Notes: generated from the letters alone by a model not told the origin. Positions 33,675-46,498 are shown, counted from the first letter of the stretch. The stretch is DNA of 64,000 nucleotides from Coleophoma eucalyptorum (GCA_026120035.1 JALRME010000023.1:310001-374000), one strand, 5' to 3'. Made by a program: numbers and translations.

Positions 33675-36600
33675 TCAATGCTGAGCATTCAGCGCCGCCT
33701 TCACTGAGTCGAAGTAGTACAGGGTCAACCTGTTGCCGGCACCACAGTACTCGGTCGAGTTTCCAGGGCAGGTGAAGGAGCACTGGCCGCCCTTGGGACC
33801 ATCGGTAACGTTGGTCGAGGTTGAGGCGAGCGTGTTTCCACACCAGCACTCACGACCATACTCGACGCCGGCGAAGGCATAGTTCCAGCATTCCGCGAGA
33901 CAGCGGGATACGGTCATCGAGTCCGAGGCTTCCTTGAGAACAGGAAGAACGCGTGCGCCGGTATCAGTGCTGCAGTTGTAGTAGGTGAAGTTTACATTGC
34001 CTTGGGTGATCACGGGTGGGCCGGTGTAGGTTGGGAAGGCGGAGCTGGTGCTGGATGTGCTGGAGCTGCTTGAGCTGGAGGAAGATGTGGATGTTGCCGC
34101 AGTTGTGGCTGCTGATGAGGATGAGGAGGAAGACGAAGAGCTGCTTGAACTCGTTGTTGACGACGTGGACGATAGGCTGCTGGTGCTTGATTGAGATGAG
34201 CTAGAGGCACTGCTTGAAGTGCTGGTAAGGTTGTACAACTCAAGTCTATTTCCAGCACCACAGTACTCGTATTGGTTACCTGGACATGTGAAGCTACAAT
34301 CGGAATCTCCAGCTTGCACACTTCCAGTCTTCAAGTCATTGCCACAGTAACATTCTCGGCCATACTCTACACCAAACATACTCTTGCCAACACAGAAGGT
34401 GGCACAGGCCTCAAGAGTCATAGAGTTGTTGGCGAATGTAGAGACAGTAAGAGCTCTAGAGCCAGTGGCCTCAGTCCAGCAACCCATTCTAGACCAGACG
34501 CTGTTGACAATCTGCTTTCGAGCGAGAGTCTGAGTAGGGCCAGCGGATGAAGTGGTGCTAGTTGAGGTTGAGGATGTGGATGAGGATGAGGATGAGGATG
34601 AGGATGAAGATGAGGACGAGGACGTTGTAGAAGTGGAGGTAGCCGAGTCGCTGAAGCTTGAGGATAAGCTAGTTGATGACGTGGACGACACGCTGCTTGA
34701 GCTTGAGCTTGATTGAGACGAGCTAGAGGCACTGCTTGAGGAAGTGCTAGTAACGTTGTACAACTCAAGTCTATTTCCAGCACCACAGTACTCGTATTGG
34801 TTACCTGGACATGTGAAGCTACAATCGGAATCTGCAGCTTGCACACTTCCAGTCTTCAAGTCATTGCCACAGTAACATTCTCGGCCATACTCTACACCAA
34901 ACATACTCTTGCCAACACAGAAGGTGGCACAGGCCTCGAGAGTCATAGAGTTGTTGGAAAATGTAGAGACAGTAAGAGCTCTAGAGCCAGTGGCCTCAGT
35001 CCAGCAACCCATTCTAGACCAGACGCTGTTGACAATCTGCTTTCGAGCGAGAGTCTGAGTAGGGCCAGCGGATGAAGTGGTACTAGTTGAGGTTGAGGAT
35101 GCGGATGTTGTAGATGCTGTAGAAGTGAACGTTGAATTTCCATAGACAACTGAGCTTGTCAACGACGCGGATGACAGGCTGCTTGTGCTTGTACTTGATT
35201 GAGATGAGCTAGAAGTGCTACTGGAAGCGTTACGCTGGTACAAGTTCATACGAAGGCCTGCACCGCAGTACTCAGTGGTATTGCCTAAGGAAAAGTTAGA
35301 AAGGTATGTTGTTAAGAGTATACGACAGAGACCTACCAGAGCAAACCATTGAACAATCGGTAGAAGCTGCAGGAGCTCCGGCAAGAAGGCTGTTTCCGCA
35401 CCAGCACTGTGATTGTTAGTAGGAATTTTATAATTATATGATCATGTAAACTTACCTCCCCTCCATACTCGAGACCGGCATACTTGAGAGCACAAGCTGA
35501 CAAGCAACCTGCGACAGTGCTTCCAGTGTTACCAATTTGTGTGGACAGGGCTCTACCAGTTGAAGGCTCGGCGTAACACCCTTGGCTGGTAAATCCGGCA
35601 ACACCTGGGTTGACATATGGACCTCCTTTCACAGTGGCTGCTGACCCGGCTGCAGTCGAGGTGGAGGCAGAACCAGCTGCAGTTGTGGACGATACAGCAG
35701 GGATGGTTGTATTCAAAGCGAAAAGAGAAATGTACGAGCCAGCAGCATTTGCAACACCATTACCACCGCAAATCTCATTGACGTTTCCAGAACATGGGTA
35801 GTTGCAGTTGGCGTCGTCAACTTTCAAGGTTGGGATTGTTGGGCCACCCCAGCACTCTTTGTTGTATTGGGTACCACAATACGCGGCCCCAGCACTGGCA
35901 CAGGTCTGAATGCACATCTCGTTTGTGCTTGTGGCTAAACTATAGTATTGTGTCTTGAGTTGACGGCCTGGGTTGTTCTCCTTAAAGCAGCCCAAGTAAC
36001 GGTAAACACCTTGAGGCTGAAGAGCCTGGCCATTCCAGGAGCCAGGGCTCTGGACAGTGGGGGGGGCTTGCTCTGCGACAGCACCACAAACAAATTGTAT
36101 GAACTGTTTTCCGAAATTGGGGTCGTTGAGATTCATAGTCCATTGAGCAGTGCCTACGTAAGGATCGACATTGAGTTGTGACTTTGGAACAGAGCAATAC
36201 AATGTAGCAGTGGCGTTTCCTCCAGGTGGAATGAGAGTACCTTCAGCAAGGTCGACTTGGTTGTTCGCCCCAATTATACCAGCAACGCCAAAAGGTGGCT
36301 TTGAGACGGTCAATGAGAGACTGGCACTGTTAACAGTAGCGTTGTTGGTGACACGCATCTTCAGCGATCTCGTTAAGTTTTCTGTGACATTACCAAAACT
36401 GAAGCTTGTGCCATTTTGATATTGGACCCAACCAGTTCCGTCGGGTGTTTGGAATTCCACAACAGCCGAAGGGGCATTTCCTGCAGTAGCAACAACATCA
36501 AGGTACTTGGTGCCACCGTTGGAGACGACTTGGAGATAGGCTTGGAAGTTTCCACTAGCCAATGGGTTGAAGTTCACGTCGACGGTAACGACGGAATTGC

Positions 36601-38975
36601 CAGGAATACTGGTAGGCAAGTTAATGAAGGTGAAAGGGCCCACTTGGGGACCCGAATCTGATGAATTTGCACTGATGTAAGGTCCAGTCTCAGCAGTTTG
36701 TGAGTAAAGAATGCTGGTGATATTGAGAGGAGAATTTCCTTGATTTGTGAATAGGACAGAGGCATTGGAGCCTCCAGCACTCTGGCCAACGATAACACCT
36801 GAAAAGGTAAGGGTAACTGGACTGATGGCCAGAAGCGCGCTGACACTTTGACCATTGCCTCTCAAAGTAACAGGTGTAGTTGAGCCGTAGCCTGCAACTG
36901 CATTGGTAGTATTGACAACAACATCTGAAGATAGAGGACCAACAGCCTTTGGGTTGAAGTAAGCTGAAAAGTTGAACGAAGACCCAGCAGCAACAGTCAA
37001 TGGAAATGTTGGCTTGCTCGAAACAACGAAGTTTGCATCGCCGTTAATGCCGATACTGTTGACCGTGACACCAACAGTTGCCTGGCAAGTGAAGGTTGTG
37101 GGGGCTGTGGCATTGTTCAGGTTGGCAGTGCCGAAGTCGGTCGGTCCCGTGCAGTTGATGGGCTGATTAACAGGAGATCCGAATCCATAGAAGAATCCCG
37201 TTGTAGTACCAAGGTAGACACGTCCATTACCGAATACAGGCCTGGTGAACTTAGTGATACCGGGAATGTTGAAAGAGTTTATCATGTTCAGTAAACCATT
37301 CACAGGAACTGCATTGTAAATTTTCAGGTTGAGTCCTTGCACATCACTGACCCAAAGCAAACCAGTGCCGACTTGACCGTTGAGTGAAGTGGTGGTACCG
37401 TGGCCAACTCCGAGAGTGTACGCATTGTTTGTAGGACTGTCGGCAACTTTGGTGAATGCAGGAACTCCATTCGTGCACGAGAACTTGAAGACGTGAGTGG
37501 GATACTGGATAACTATGGTTTGTTAGCCACGTTTAGTATTCGGTCGGTTAGGGAAGCCTTACCATTAATGTAAATGTATCCACCCTCGAGTGGATACACA
37601 CCAGCTCCAGCGTAGACGGAGTTCTCGTTTTGTGTAACCTGGATAACTCTGTCTTGCTTGTTGGGGCCATTCTGGTAGCCTCCCAAGTCATCCAAATTCA
37701 GCCAATAGGTCTTTCCACTTTTGCCAGTGACAACACCAATACGCTGGTAGTCGCCACACGAAAACTGACTGGGCAGCAACTCGAGAGGCGATGTTCCAAG
37801 ATCCTTATCGGCACCGTCCAGTTGTGTTTTTTCATATGGCATGAAAAAGTCGACTATCTGCAAACTCCCGTCTGCGTTAATGTTCATGTGGACGGCAGCC
37901 TCTTCGAGAGATGTAGGTGGGTTGCGACCATTGACAGGAATCGTACTGAGTTGAGAGGCGTATCCGTTTCCGGAAGCGAACCACATAGATCCGGCGTCAT
38001 CAGAAGCCAATCCACCACCACTCATCCAGACACCAGCACCAGGGGTGGTGTTGGGAACACCAGCACCCTCAGTAGCATATCTCTCGACGGTGGCACCCGT
38101 AGTCTTGTCCCATCCCATAATCCATCCAGTGAAATTGTATTGAACGCAGTGGGATGCGAAACCAGCATAGATGAATTGTCCGGTGTGCAACAAAGCGGGA
38201 CGTTGGTGGTGAATACCTCCATTGAAGCTTCTGATTGGGTTATTCCTTGCGACTGTCCCTTCCAAGTTGACGGGGAAATTTGGGCGTTCAGATAAGTCGT
38301 TGACATTGATAGCGTGAACGTAGTATCTTCCATTAGGCTTTCCCTGAGCACCAGTTCCTCCATTTTGGTCTAGGTAGGTCTTAGTTGTCAAGTACCAGGT
38401 GTCGGTATCCGGGTCGATAACACCAGTAGCAGTACTACCAACAAGCGGGTTGATGTCAACACAGCCATTCAAATCCGCAGTGAGAAACGGAATGTGAAGG
38501 TTGCGTGAGAGAATGATGACGCCAGTCTTTGCGTCAATCTTGTAGATGTTGTTCTGCGTAGTGGCAAGATAGACGTATTGAGTAGTACCGTTAGCAGGGG
38601 TGTAGACGAGAGGTTGCGCAAACACTTGTTCAGCGGCTCCATTGTAAACACCTGCCATAGTCAGTTGACATTCCAAACGAATCTGCCGTTGACCTGAACC
38701 TACCGGGAAGTTGTGTCTTGAAGATTTGACCAAATGCTGCAGAACCTACTACGGAAGGGTCCATATTATGGTTACTACTTTTCGTCAGCCATCTGTATGC
38801 ATGAAGCCAGGATTCGAATTCATTCTTACTCTTGATAACCCGCTCTCGTATTGTCACCACCCCATGTGATAGTATCGGTTGCACCAAGCGATTGGACATG
38901 GTCAATAAAGAATGTGAGAAAAGTCAAAAAGAATGATGTGGACAAAATGCCCGAAAGTTTCGAAGTGGAAACCAT
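33675..38975 (-). CDS. Secreted multidomain protein: beta-propeller, ASH-like domains and five WSC domains
   Basis: Six-exon model, 1,681 aa: 38830-38975, 38704-38777, 37563-38651, 35456-37512, 35337-35406, 33675-35284, with phases consistent throughout. The N-terminus MVSTSKLSGILSTSFFLTFL is a signal peptide or anchor, then ITWGGDNTRAGYQ starts a PQQ-type beta-propeller (to about 545). Two or three HYDIN/ASH-like beta domains follow (about 555-895, with NTTNAVAGYGSTTPVTLRGNG and FNPLASGNFQAYL). Five WSC domains then occupy about 935 to the C-terminus, each with paired cysteines in the pattern GCY/W...ACATFC...EYGREC(Y/W)CGN...DCSFTCPGN..EYCGAGNRL.LY. Long Ser/Thr linkers between WSC 2-5 are probably O-mannosylated. 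WSC domains bind carbohydrate; the protein is likely wall-associated or extracellular. There is no clear GPI signal or C-terminal TM, unlike WSC stress sensors. Confidence 0.85.
34230..34580 (-). repeat. Copy B of an in-gene tandem duplication (WSC domain 4)
   Basis: About 350 bp nearly identical to 34755-35105, with offset exactly 525 bp. I see only about five differences (such as TCTCCAGC versus TCTGCAGC and TTGGCG versus TTGGAA). It covers one whole WSC domain plus the start of its Ser-rich linker. Confidence 0.9.
34755..35105 (-). repeat. Copy A of an in-gene tandem duplication (WSC domain 3)
   Basis: Partner of 34230-34580. The other three WSC domains in the protein are clearly diverged from these two, so this pair is a recent duplication or is kept alike by gene conversion. 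The Ser-rich linkers beside it are GA-rich simple repeats that could promote slippage. Confidence 0.9.
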
Positions 38976-41856
38976 CTCGTCGGGAGTGACTATACACTAT
39001 TAAAGAGTGAGCAGGCTAGCACGATGCTGCCAAAAATGAAAGTATCACAGACAAAAGACTGTTGGGGAGGATAGGGAATGCGATGAGCCAGAGGGCTTTC
39101 CATCTTATGTATTAAGCCTTGGGCCACTTCTACTCGTCACGGAGCCATCACTCCAGGGGTAGCTGGAGCTGCTGAATTGGGACGGAAGTTAGGAAGTGTA
39201 GCCGCGAGAAGTTGGAAAAGAATGGCGGATTGATGAGTAGCGTACCAAGCGCCTAGTCCAGCCAAAACCGAAGCGGACCCTGGGCTCAAATGCACCCGCC
39301 GGAAAAGTGCACGAGCTGGTGCTAGAAAGGCATTTGGAACTATTGGCATCCTAGAGACAGCCACGGCCATGAAATCAGAAGATTAGCGGTGCGCCACCAG
39401 AGATGGCCCAGAGTAATATGCTGGAAAGGCTGCCAACGAGTTGCGTCCATATAACCTTCAATCCATGCTCATAATTTGATTCGAGGTCCAGGTACCAGCT
39501 TATCCTCAATAGTCACACCAGCTTGGCGAAGAGCTATCCGCCACAGTACGCCAGCTGCTTGCCCTATCAGGACGGACCAGATACGTTTAAGGGGAGGTAG
39601 AGACTCGTCCCAGATCGAGCATCCTAAACCTAGCTAGAGCCGGAGGAAGGATGGTAGTTCAGTTGGAAAAGGATCCGTGATGGCATGTTCAAATTGCCCA
39701 TAGACACAACCCACACCGGATTCTTGAAAGTGCTGTGTCGCTAAACATTGACCTGGTCGGCTCTGGCTGCCCTCGGTAACAAGGCCTTTCGTGATGAGGC
39801 CTCGATGATGTATGGCTCTGGCAAGAAACACACCCAATACCATGTGAAAGGTGCAAGGCAAATCAGCATGCGATGGGATGACCCGCAAATTTCCTGTCCC
39901 CCCCCCCCCCGCATCTCCTTCACCTGTCAAGTACGCTCAGATCAAGGGCCCTAGGTATCCTGGGTGGCAGCCCAATCACAAGGGTTATAGATCATTCCAT
40001 GGTCAGCACGCGCTTCCGCAGTTTATTCTTCATCCTGCCGATGCAGATTGGAGTAGACGTTGTGAGGTTTCACTCTTCAGATTTATCGTGGACGCCATGC
40101 TATTCCCCATGGTTGTGACAAGTGGCATACCGTTATGAAAAACATTATACGCATTCCCTCCATTTTCATAAATTGCCACGCGGTTTTTCCATGGCTTCTG
40201 AGCTAATGTATCTACGAGGGGAATGGTCAGGGAATTCGGATGTCATTGTCGGCAACCAATCTCTTCTAGCCTAAACACGCTTCCGTCGGGCTTGCTTTGC
40301 TCTGCCCATTCATGCTCGTACTGCAAATTGGCCGACATGAGAAGAGAAACAGTGACAGCCGGCTTTGCCAAGACCAGTGGCACGGCGGCGTAACATCTCG
40401 AGCTTCGGCAGCTCCTATTGTCGACGTTAACAACAGTGAAAAGGAGATGTGATAAGTGTCTATCGCTTGGCTTGGGTGAGAGCATTTGTATGCCCTGGTC
40501 TGCCCTTGGCTGAAAGGCGTGAGCCAGGAAAAGCTTCATTCATTGCCACCAGACGCATCAAGCCCTCTGCGGTAATTATCCCTACTAGATACCCAGGACA
40601 CTCCCCCCTCCTCTCAGCCGCATTTCTATTTTCAATTAGAGTCAACAGCAACCGAAACGAAAAAGTAAGTTGCAGGCTTTCGCAGCTGGATCTCGCAGCT
40701 ATATCGCGCAGCTATATCGCACAGCTGTGTGTTGACCCTCACGCATGAGTCTAGAAACGCCATCTCATTAAAAAAAGGAGAAGCTGAGGAAGATGCGTTT
40801 GTAACTAGTCGCGAGCGGTACTTTGCGTGGGGCTAAGTTCTCTTGTAGTATATTGCTCGCACGATAGCCGACCTACTCCGTGATTGTCACGAGTTGGCAT
40901 TGTTCTCTCCGTAACTCCATACGGGAGTGGAAATAGGTCGTCCGTTTTATGAATAAGGGGGCACTCTTAGTTCTGCTCTCAGGCCCTTTTGTGTCGAGAT
41001 TTCTCTTAGTGAAAGCTTGATCATCGACGTTTGCAGCCTCTCAGGCCCGTCGGGCAAGCCTAGAAGCGGGAAGCGACCCCATGTTAAGCAAGTGTGTGGA
41101 CCGGGGTTGGATCTAAAATAGTAAGGTTAAAGGTATGCTTGTCGTCGTGAGGCCTTAGCCAGGGGTTGCAGTGGGTTCGAGTGGGCTGCTCCAGAAGCAT
41201 CCCTTTATACCCCTGGTCTCTCTTTCTTTGCCTTACCTTCGGCTCATGGGCTGCCCATCTCGGAGCCTTCCCCTGCCTTTCCAGTCTCTCGCTCATACTC
41301 GTGCTCGTGTTAACTGGGTGAAGGTCCCCACACTCTACTTTCTCAATCTTATGATCCTACTCATGTTTTTCCCGACAGTGTTTGAAGGCTGTCTTTAGTA
41401 TCTTCTAGTGAACCGACGCCTTGCCATGTGCGTGCATGTTAAGCGGGATCTCGACAACTGCATAATCTTCCCGCATCCGCACCTTTCTCAGCCATATATG
41501 CAAGCTGTGCATCGTGCATCGCGCATTACTCAACCACCAAAGTATAACTACACCTCACAGAGCAGAGTACACTGTTTATTGTTACATGTGCTGAGCAAAG
41601 TTACCCAGTCGTAATATATGAGGTTTTAGCGACCTGCACAGTCAAGGATCCAATTGCCTTTCGTAGTCGATGTTCATGCATTGTCCTTATTAATGAGATG
41701 CATATGCGCACAACATCATTGCCGAGGACGCACAAAGATTACAGTCAAACCTGAAAGCAGGTTCTCTTTAACTGTCGTGTGATGTTCTCTGGGTACAAGT
41801 ACTTGTGCTTTTCTCCTTGGTTCAAGTCAGGATACGACACAGGTCCCAGATTCATA
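38976..41856. other. Long spacer without a supported gene
   Basis: Divergent region between the WSC gene (-) and the P450 (+). Short ORFs near 39137-39370 (-) and 39634-39930 (-) have no domains. A poly-C run lies at about 39899-39910, and a small imperfect repeat (CGCAGCTATATCG) at about 40680-40735. No tRNA or transposon ends seen. Confidence 0.5.
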
Positions 41857-43721
41857 ATGCGGTTATCAATTTTGCTGGCTGCGATTTGCGGTGCTACTGC
41901 ACATATCATTATCTCTCCAATTCCTGAAGTACCTACAGCTGTGATCGTCACGGTCTTTTCCCTCCTCGACTCCCTTCTTGGATCTTTTCTTCTTCTAAGC
42001 AACTCGTACTTCTCTGCCATTGCACAGTTCTTCCTACTCAATTCTGTCTTCCTACTTACTGCAGGACTTTTGACAATCATTCGCCGGCTCTACTTCTCTC
42101 CTCTCTCCAAATTTCCAGGACCAAAACTTGCAGCAATTTCAAAGCTATGGGATGCGAACGAATTCCGAATTGGTCGTGCGGCTCTCACATACCAGAGACT
42201 ACATGAGGAATACGGTGATATTGTTCGAATTGGGCCCCACGAGCTATCGATAAATGACGCTAGTGCTATAGCAAAGGTCTATTCTGGCAAGTATCCAAGG
42301 GGAGCATTCTATGAAATGGGTGCAATCAATGGGGAATTCAATCTCAACACCATTCGAGACTATAAAAAGCATACTACTTGGAGAAGGATTTGGTAAAGAT
42401 GGAGCCCCATAAAGCCTGAATATCTTTTGCTGAATATTTCTAGGGAGCGAGCCTTTGTGAGCAGTGAATTCACTGATTACAATCCTCGGGTCGAACATCA
42501 TGTGTCTAAATTGGTCAAAGTATTGCATGGCACGGCAGACAATGTGAGAGAAGTGAACTGCTCTAAAGTAATGGATAACCTGGTTTTTGACGTGTGAGTA
42601 TCATTCGTTGCGACTTCCTCCTTCTCAACCATGATGCGTTGAAAATGATGAAAGCACAAGTGTGCAAGTATCGTCACAACTCTGAAAGCTTCGCTTGCGA
42701 AACTATTTACCAATTCTCATATCACGTCGTTTGAAACTTCAGGTATTAAAAGACTTAGAATGGCAGATGTGAGCTTCTCCAAAGATGGTGGAATGCAGGA
42801 TGGTACCGGCGACGGCTCTTATCTGGATTTTATCCATAAATATATGCATATCGTTGGAGTAATTCTTCCCGCTCCCTGACATCTTCTGGAACTGATTTTC
42901 TCTAGGTCATCGGCGCCCTACGCAACCTTTGTCAACTGTTAGTCTATCTTCCAGAAGCTGGCGAGGTCAAGTTGTTCCGTCTTAAGTGGGAAGGTCTGGT
43001 AAATGAGCGCCAGAGGCTTGGTGGCTCGGCAGGAAGAGATATTTATCGGCATCTACTTGGCGAAGATTCCGAAACGGGATCACGCTTTACCCAAGCTGAA
43101 CTGTATTCAAATGCAAACTTGGCCGTTATTGCCGGTGCAGATACGACGTCGTCAACACTGACACAGACTTTCCGTATCCTCGCCAAAGAAAAGGCAGTCC
43201 TGAAGAAGCTGCAGGCTGAGATAGACACGGTTGATGACTTAACTATCGCGACAACAAGGAATCTCCCATTCTTGAATGGGACCATCAATGAAGCGCTACG
43301 CCTCTGTAATCCCCTCCCATCAGGTGTTCAAGCAACATTACCACCGGAAGGCATTCAACTGGGAAGCACCAAGCTTCCAGGAGACATCCAGATTCGAATG
43401 CCTCCCCTGGTGCTTATGACCAATGAAAAGTACTTCGCCGAGCCAAACTCCTTCATCCCAGAGCGATGGACAGATGAGAGGCCTGATCTGCTACTAGAGC
43501 GAGCCGCTTTCATTCCCTTCGGATATGGCGTACATAGTTGTGTTGGCAAGCAACTGGCACTCAACGAAATGAGACTCATTCTTGCAAAGGTGGTGAAGGA
43601 ATTCGATATTGAGCTTGGAGAGAGTTATGATGATACTCGATTTGTGAGTCAATGGAAGGACTACGCAGTTCTGAAAATTGGGGATTGCTGGCTGAGGTTT
43701 GTCGTCCGGGAGAAGTCATAA
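41857..43721 (+). CDS. Cytochrome P450 monooxygenase
   Basis: Four-exon model, 533 aa: 41857-42392, 42444-42593, 42759-42858, 42906-43721. An unusually hydrophobic N-terminus (about residues 1-75) gives two or more membrane segments before RRLYFSPLSKFPGPKLAA, the proline-rich hinge. Signatures are HTTWRRIWERAF (C-helix), I-helix AGADTTS (338-344), ExxR as EALR (391-394), PERW, and the heme loop FGYGVHSCVGKQLA with Cys474 as the thiolate ligand. The second intron is 165 nt, three times the usual length here. It is accepted because it alone joins FDV to MADVSFSKDGG, the expected helix following the C-D region. ER-bound; the substrate is unknown. An ATG at 41779 would add 26 residues. There is no reductase or biosynthetic core gene nearby, so it may act alone. 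Confidence 0.88.
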
Positions 43722-44888
43722 ACGCTCTTGAATATACCTCTCTACAGCGTTCCCGCTTTTGGAAAAGCCATGCTTGAGACTACTCTCTACATTATGAGAT
43801 TTTGGTCAGTGCGAATAGTCATGGCATTCCTCTATATAGCAGCTAGTGAAAAAAAACGCCACCAAAGCATCGCTTCTCATGCACAATTTGACGACCGAAT
43901 CACTTAGCTCTCTCTTGGCTGGCCAATATTTGCCAAATATCCCGAGCATCTGTCGTCTAAGTTTACTGTTTTCTCGTTGCCGACCTCGGTGTCCCGCCGC
44001 CACCACTTTGTCCTTTCTCAAAATCACGATGCCGCCGGCGATAGTCCTTCTATGCTTGCTAAAAAATTAGCCCCGTGACCCCCGGCGAGGATTACACACT
44101 TTTGCACTTTAGGTTGTCACAGCAATCACATCTGGGGTGCTTGTCATGGTCGCAGTATGGATTCTCTCCTGCCTTGTATGTCTGTGCGTATTTGCACTTA
44201 AGTGAAAATTGTTAGGATAGTAGAAATAGAATAAAGAGAGAAAAAAAAGGAGTGTTACTCTTTAAGTCTATGCATGTTATATGTGTTTTTTGTGTCTGGG
44301 GGGTTGCTTACACCGTAACATAACCAGCCGAAAAGTGGCATCTTTGTAATGTTCTGCTTCCAATGTCGTTGATAGGTTATAGGGTGGTTTGTAGATACAA
44401 GATTGTCACTTTGTGAAGCCTTTCGATGTCTCCTTTAGATTTTCGATTTGGGACACTGAGAAAAGATGATTTGAAGAGTGATGGGTTTTATATACACATA
44501 GCTAACATGTCGTGAATAAGTTAGCGGGCCACCATTCGCAACATTAAATAACCCATAAGTTAATAGATGCTTAATTATTCCTTAGAGTAATATGATATGA
44601 ATAGCAGCATTAATTCATGTTAAATCATAAATTTATTCGTCCAGTAAGTATGCTAAGAAGAAGAAGTCTCGCTTTGCTTTTTATAATTTTCTTGGCCATA
44701 AACACCCAGGATCATTTTCAATCACAACTTATTCAACATAGCAAAACAGGTTCAACAAAATAGATTAATTTAAATAATTCATGCTGTCTCTATTCTTTCT
44801 TGAGTTTATCTCAAAAAGAATACAAGCACGGGGTGCAAAATCACTTTGTATTTCTCGTACCCCCCCCCCTCTTCGGCTCCATACACTC
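43722..44888. other. Convergent spacer, AT-rich
   Basis: Between the 3' ends of the P450 (+) and the small Cys-rich gene (-). 44460-44770 is strongly AT-rich, poor in CG dinucleotides, and could be an old repeat mutated by RIP, but no element can be recognised. Confidence 0.45.
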
Positions 44889-45222
44889 TCACTTCCTCTC
44901 CCCCATCCTCGATCTAACCACCGTTTTCTTCTTCCTGATCGGCTCCCTACCCGCCCCACGAACACCATCGCCACTATTTTCACGCGCCTTAATGGCATCC
45001 GCCAGCTTTGTGAAAGGCGCGCCAAAAACCACAACACAATGCACGCACTTCCGATGCTGACACTGGTCACAGTACTTCGGATCTCTCTCGTCATTGTACT
45101 CATCTGCCCCGGCATAAAACTCCTGCGAGTACGAGCACTGTGACAATCAGCATGAGGATTTCTATAGATGCTGGGACGGGCTCGCGTACTTGACAGCATG
45201 TCCATCCTAGAGGCACTCCCAT
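44889..45222 (-). CDS. Small Cys-rich zinc-type protein, 93 aa
   Basis: Two-exon model: a very short first exon 45190-45222 (11 codons, MGVPLGWTCCQ) and 44889-45137, joined by a 52-nt GTACGC...CACAG intron in phase 0. Joining gives GWTCCQCSYSQEFYAG, then YCDQCQHRKCVHCVVVFG. The pattern WxCCxC...CxxCxHxxCxxC is common in small fungal proteins of unknown role and looks like a zinc ribbon or RING-like knuckle built from two Cys clusters. The C-terminal half is basic (RKKKTVVRSRMGERK), suggesting nucleic-acid contact or nuclear location. Function is unknown. Without the short exon the frame has no ATG, which supports the spliced model. A TATATA stretch lies about 165 bp upstream. Confidence 0.6.
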
Positions 45223-45660
45223 TTTGTATGGCTCTTGTGCCGGGCTTTGTCCGGTGGGGGATTTTCGCGAGGTTTGGAGAGCTTGAGTTTATATCTGGGC
45301 TGGAGTTTGGTGAACTGAGTAGATAGCGCTTTTGGAGCTTGGTCGGCGAGCTGATGAGAAGGACAAAGTACGTCTTGAGAGAGCATATATATGCAAGGCA
45401 GAGGGCTTCCTCTGAACCGGGGCAAAATCTCTCAGAGGTTTGCGTGTGTTATCGTTGGATACATGGATTACCGAAGATGGATGCCAACCATCCTAGGCTG
45501 GGTAGATGATGCACTGTGAATTTCGGGAGGTGGAGATATCTGGTTGGCAATTCCATGACTACTTTGGAAAGTTGGAGTTGCTCGGAAGCCTAAGCCTGGA
45601 AAGATTTTTTTTCAGGTCAGTAATTCGCGGATAGGTGTTGTCTTATTCTGCCGGTCTGTG

Positions 45661-45790
45661 TTGGTTGGATGGTTAGATGGTGTGTTAGTTAGATTGTTGG
45701 TTGGTTGGTTTGTTGGATGGTTTGTTGGATGGTTGGTTGGATGGTTGGTAAGATGGTTGGTTAGATGGTTGGTTAGATGGTTGGTTCGTT
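45661..45790 (+). repeat. 12-bp GGTTGGATGGTT-type minisatellite
   Basis: About ten variant units of GGTTGGATGGTT / GGTTAGATGGTT. The unit length is a multiple of three, so both strands stay open (Thr-Asn-His-Leu repeats on the minus strand), but there is no surrounding gene. It differs from the fungal telomere repeat TTAGGG. Confidence 0.85.
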
Positions 45791-46498
45791 TGTTTTCATT
45801 GGCGGAAGCCTGGACTTTGAATACAGATCTGGTTTGGCTTGTATCTTTTGCTGTATTACACTTCTGAAAAGCAAGACTACTCATAAAAAAATCACTCAGG
45901 TTTGAATATAATTAAAGAAGTGGATGCCTTCCGAGTTGGGTAGTTTGGTCCGAAACTCCTTGTGCTCATGAACTTCAAAGTTTTGAGTAGAGCTCGGGGT
46001 TTCTAAGAGAGTGATTGGCCTAGAGTTTTGGTTTAAGAAGCTCTTATTTTGGGAAGCTTCTTGTGAGACCTCTCCTAGACAGTAGATCTATGCCTCATAA
46101 GGTTGCTGGGCCGGAATCGCCAAAATAAAGTTACATATTCTAGACCAGCGACTTGTGATCACTTCTACACTCCATACCAAAATCACCCAAAGAGAGCTTC
46201 AAGGATGCAGGGAACACTCGGAAAAGAGAAGCACCTGACCTTTCTCTATCAGACCTCGTCACATCCATGCATGCGAAGGCTGGATTTTCCACTTAATATC
46301 ACCATTACTAGCAAGTTAGGAGTCTCTATTCGCAAGAAAACATCGCATTCGGCTATTACCGCCACTGCCGCCAACGGTCACTCACTCCTGCTTCCAACAC
46401 ACTTGGCCATTCTCATCCTCCCTTCCAAAAAGTTCCCGTCCACCAATATCAGATGTCTCTGCTTACGCCAATCACAACTCAAGAAGGGAGGGATATCT

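Noticed and set aside
39137..39370. 77-codon minus ORF upstream of the WSC gene
   Set aside because: No domain, no splice-linked extension and no codon pattern distinguishing it from spacer.
45661..45790. Telomere-like repeat
   Set aside because: GGTTGGATGG units differ from TTAGGG and form an internal minisatellite.
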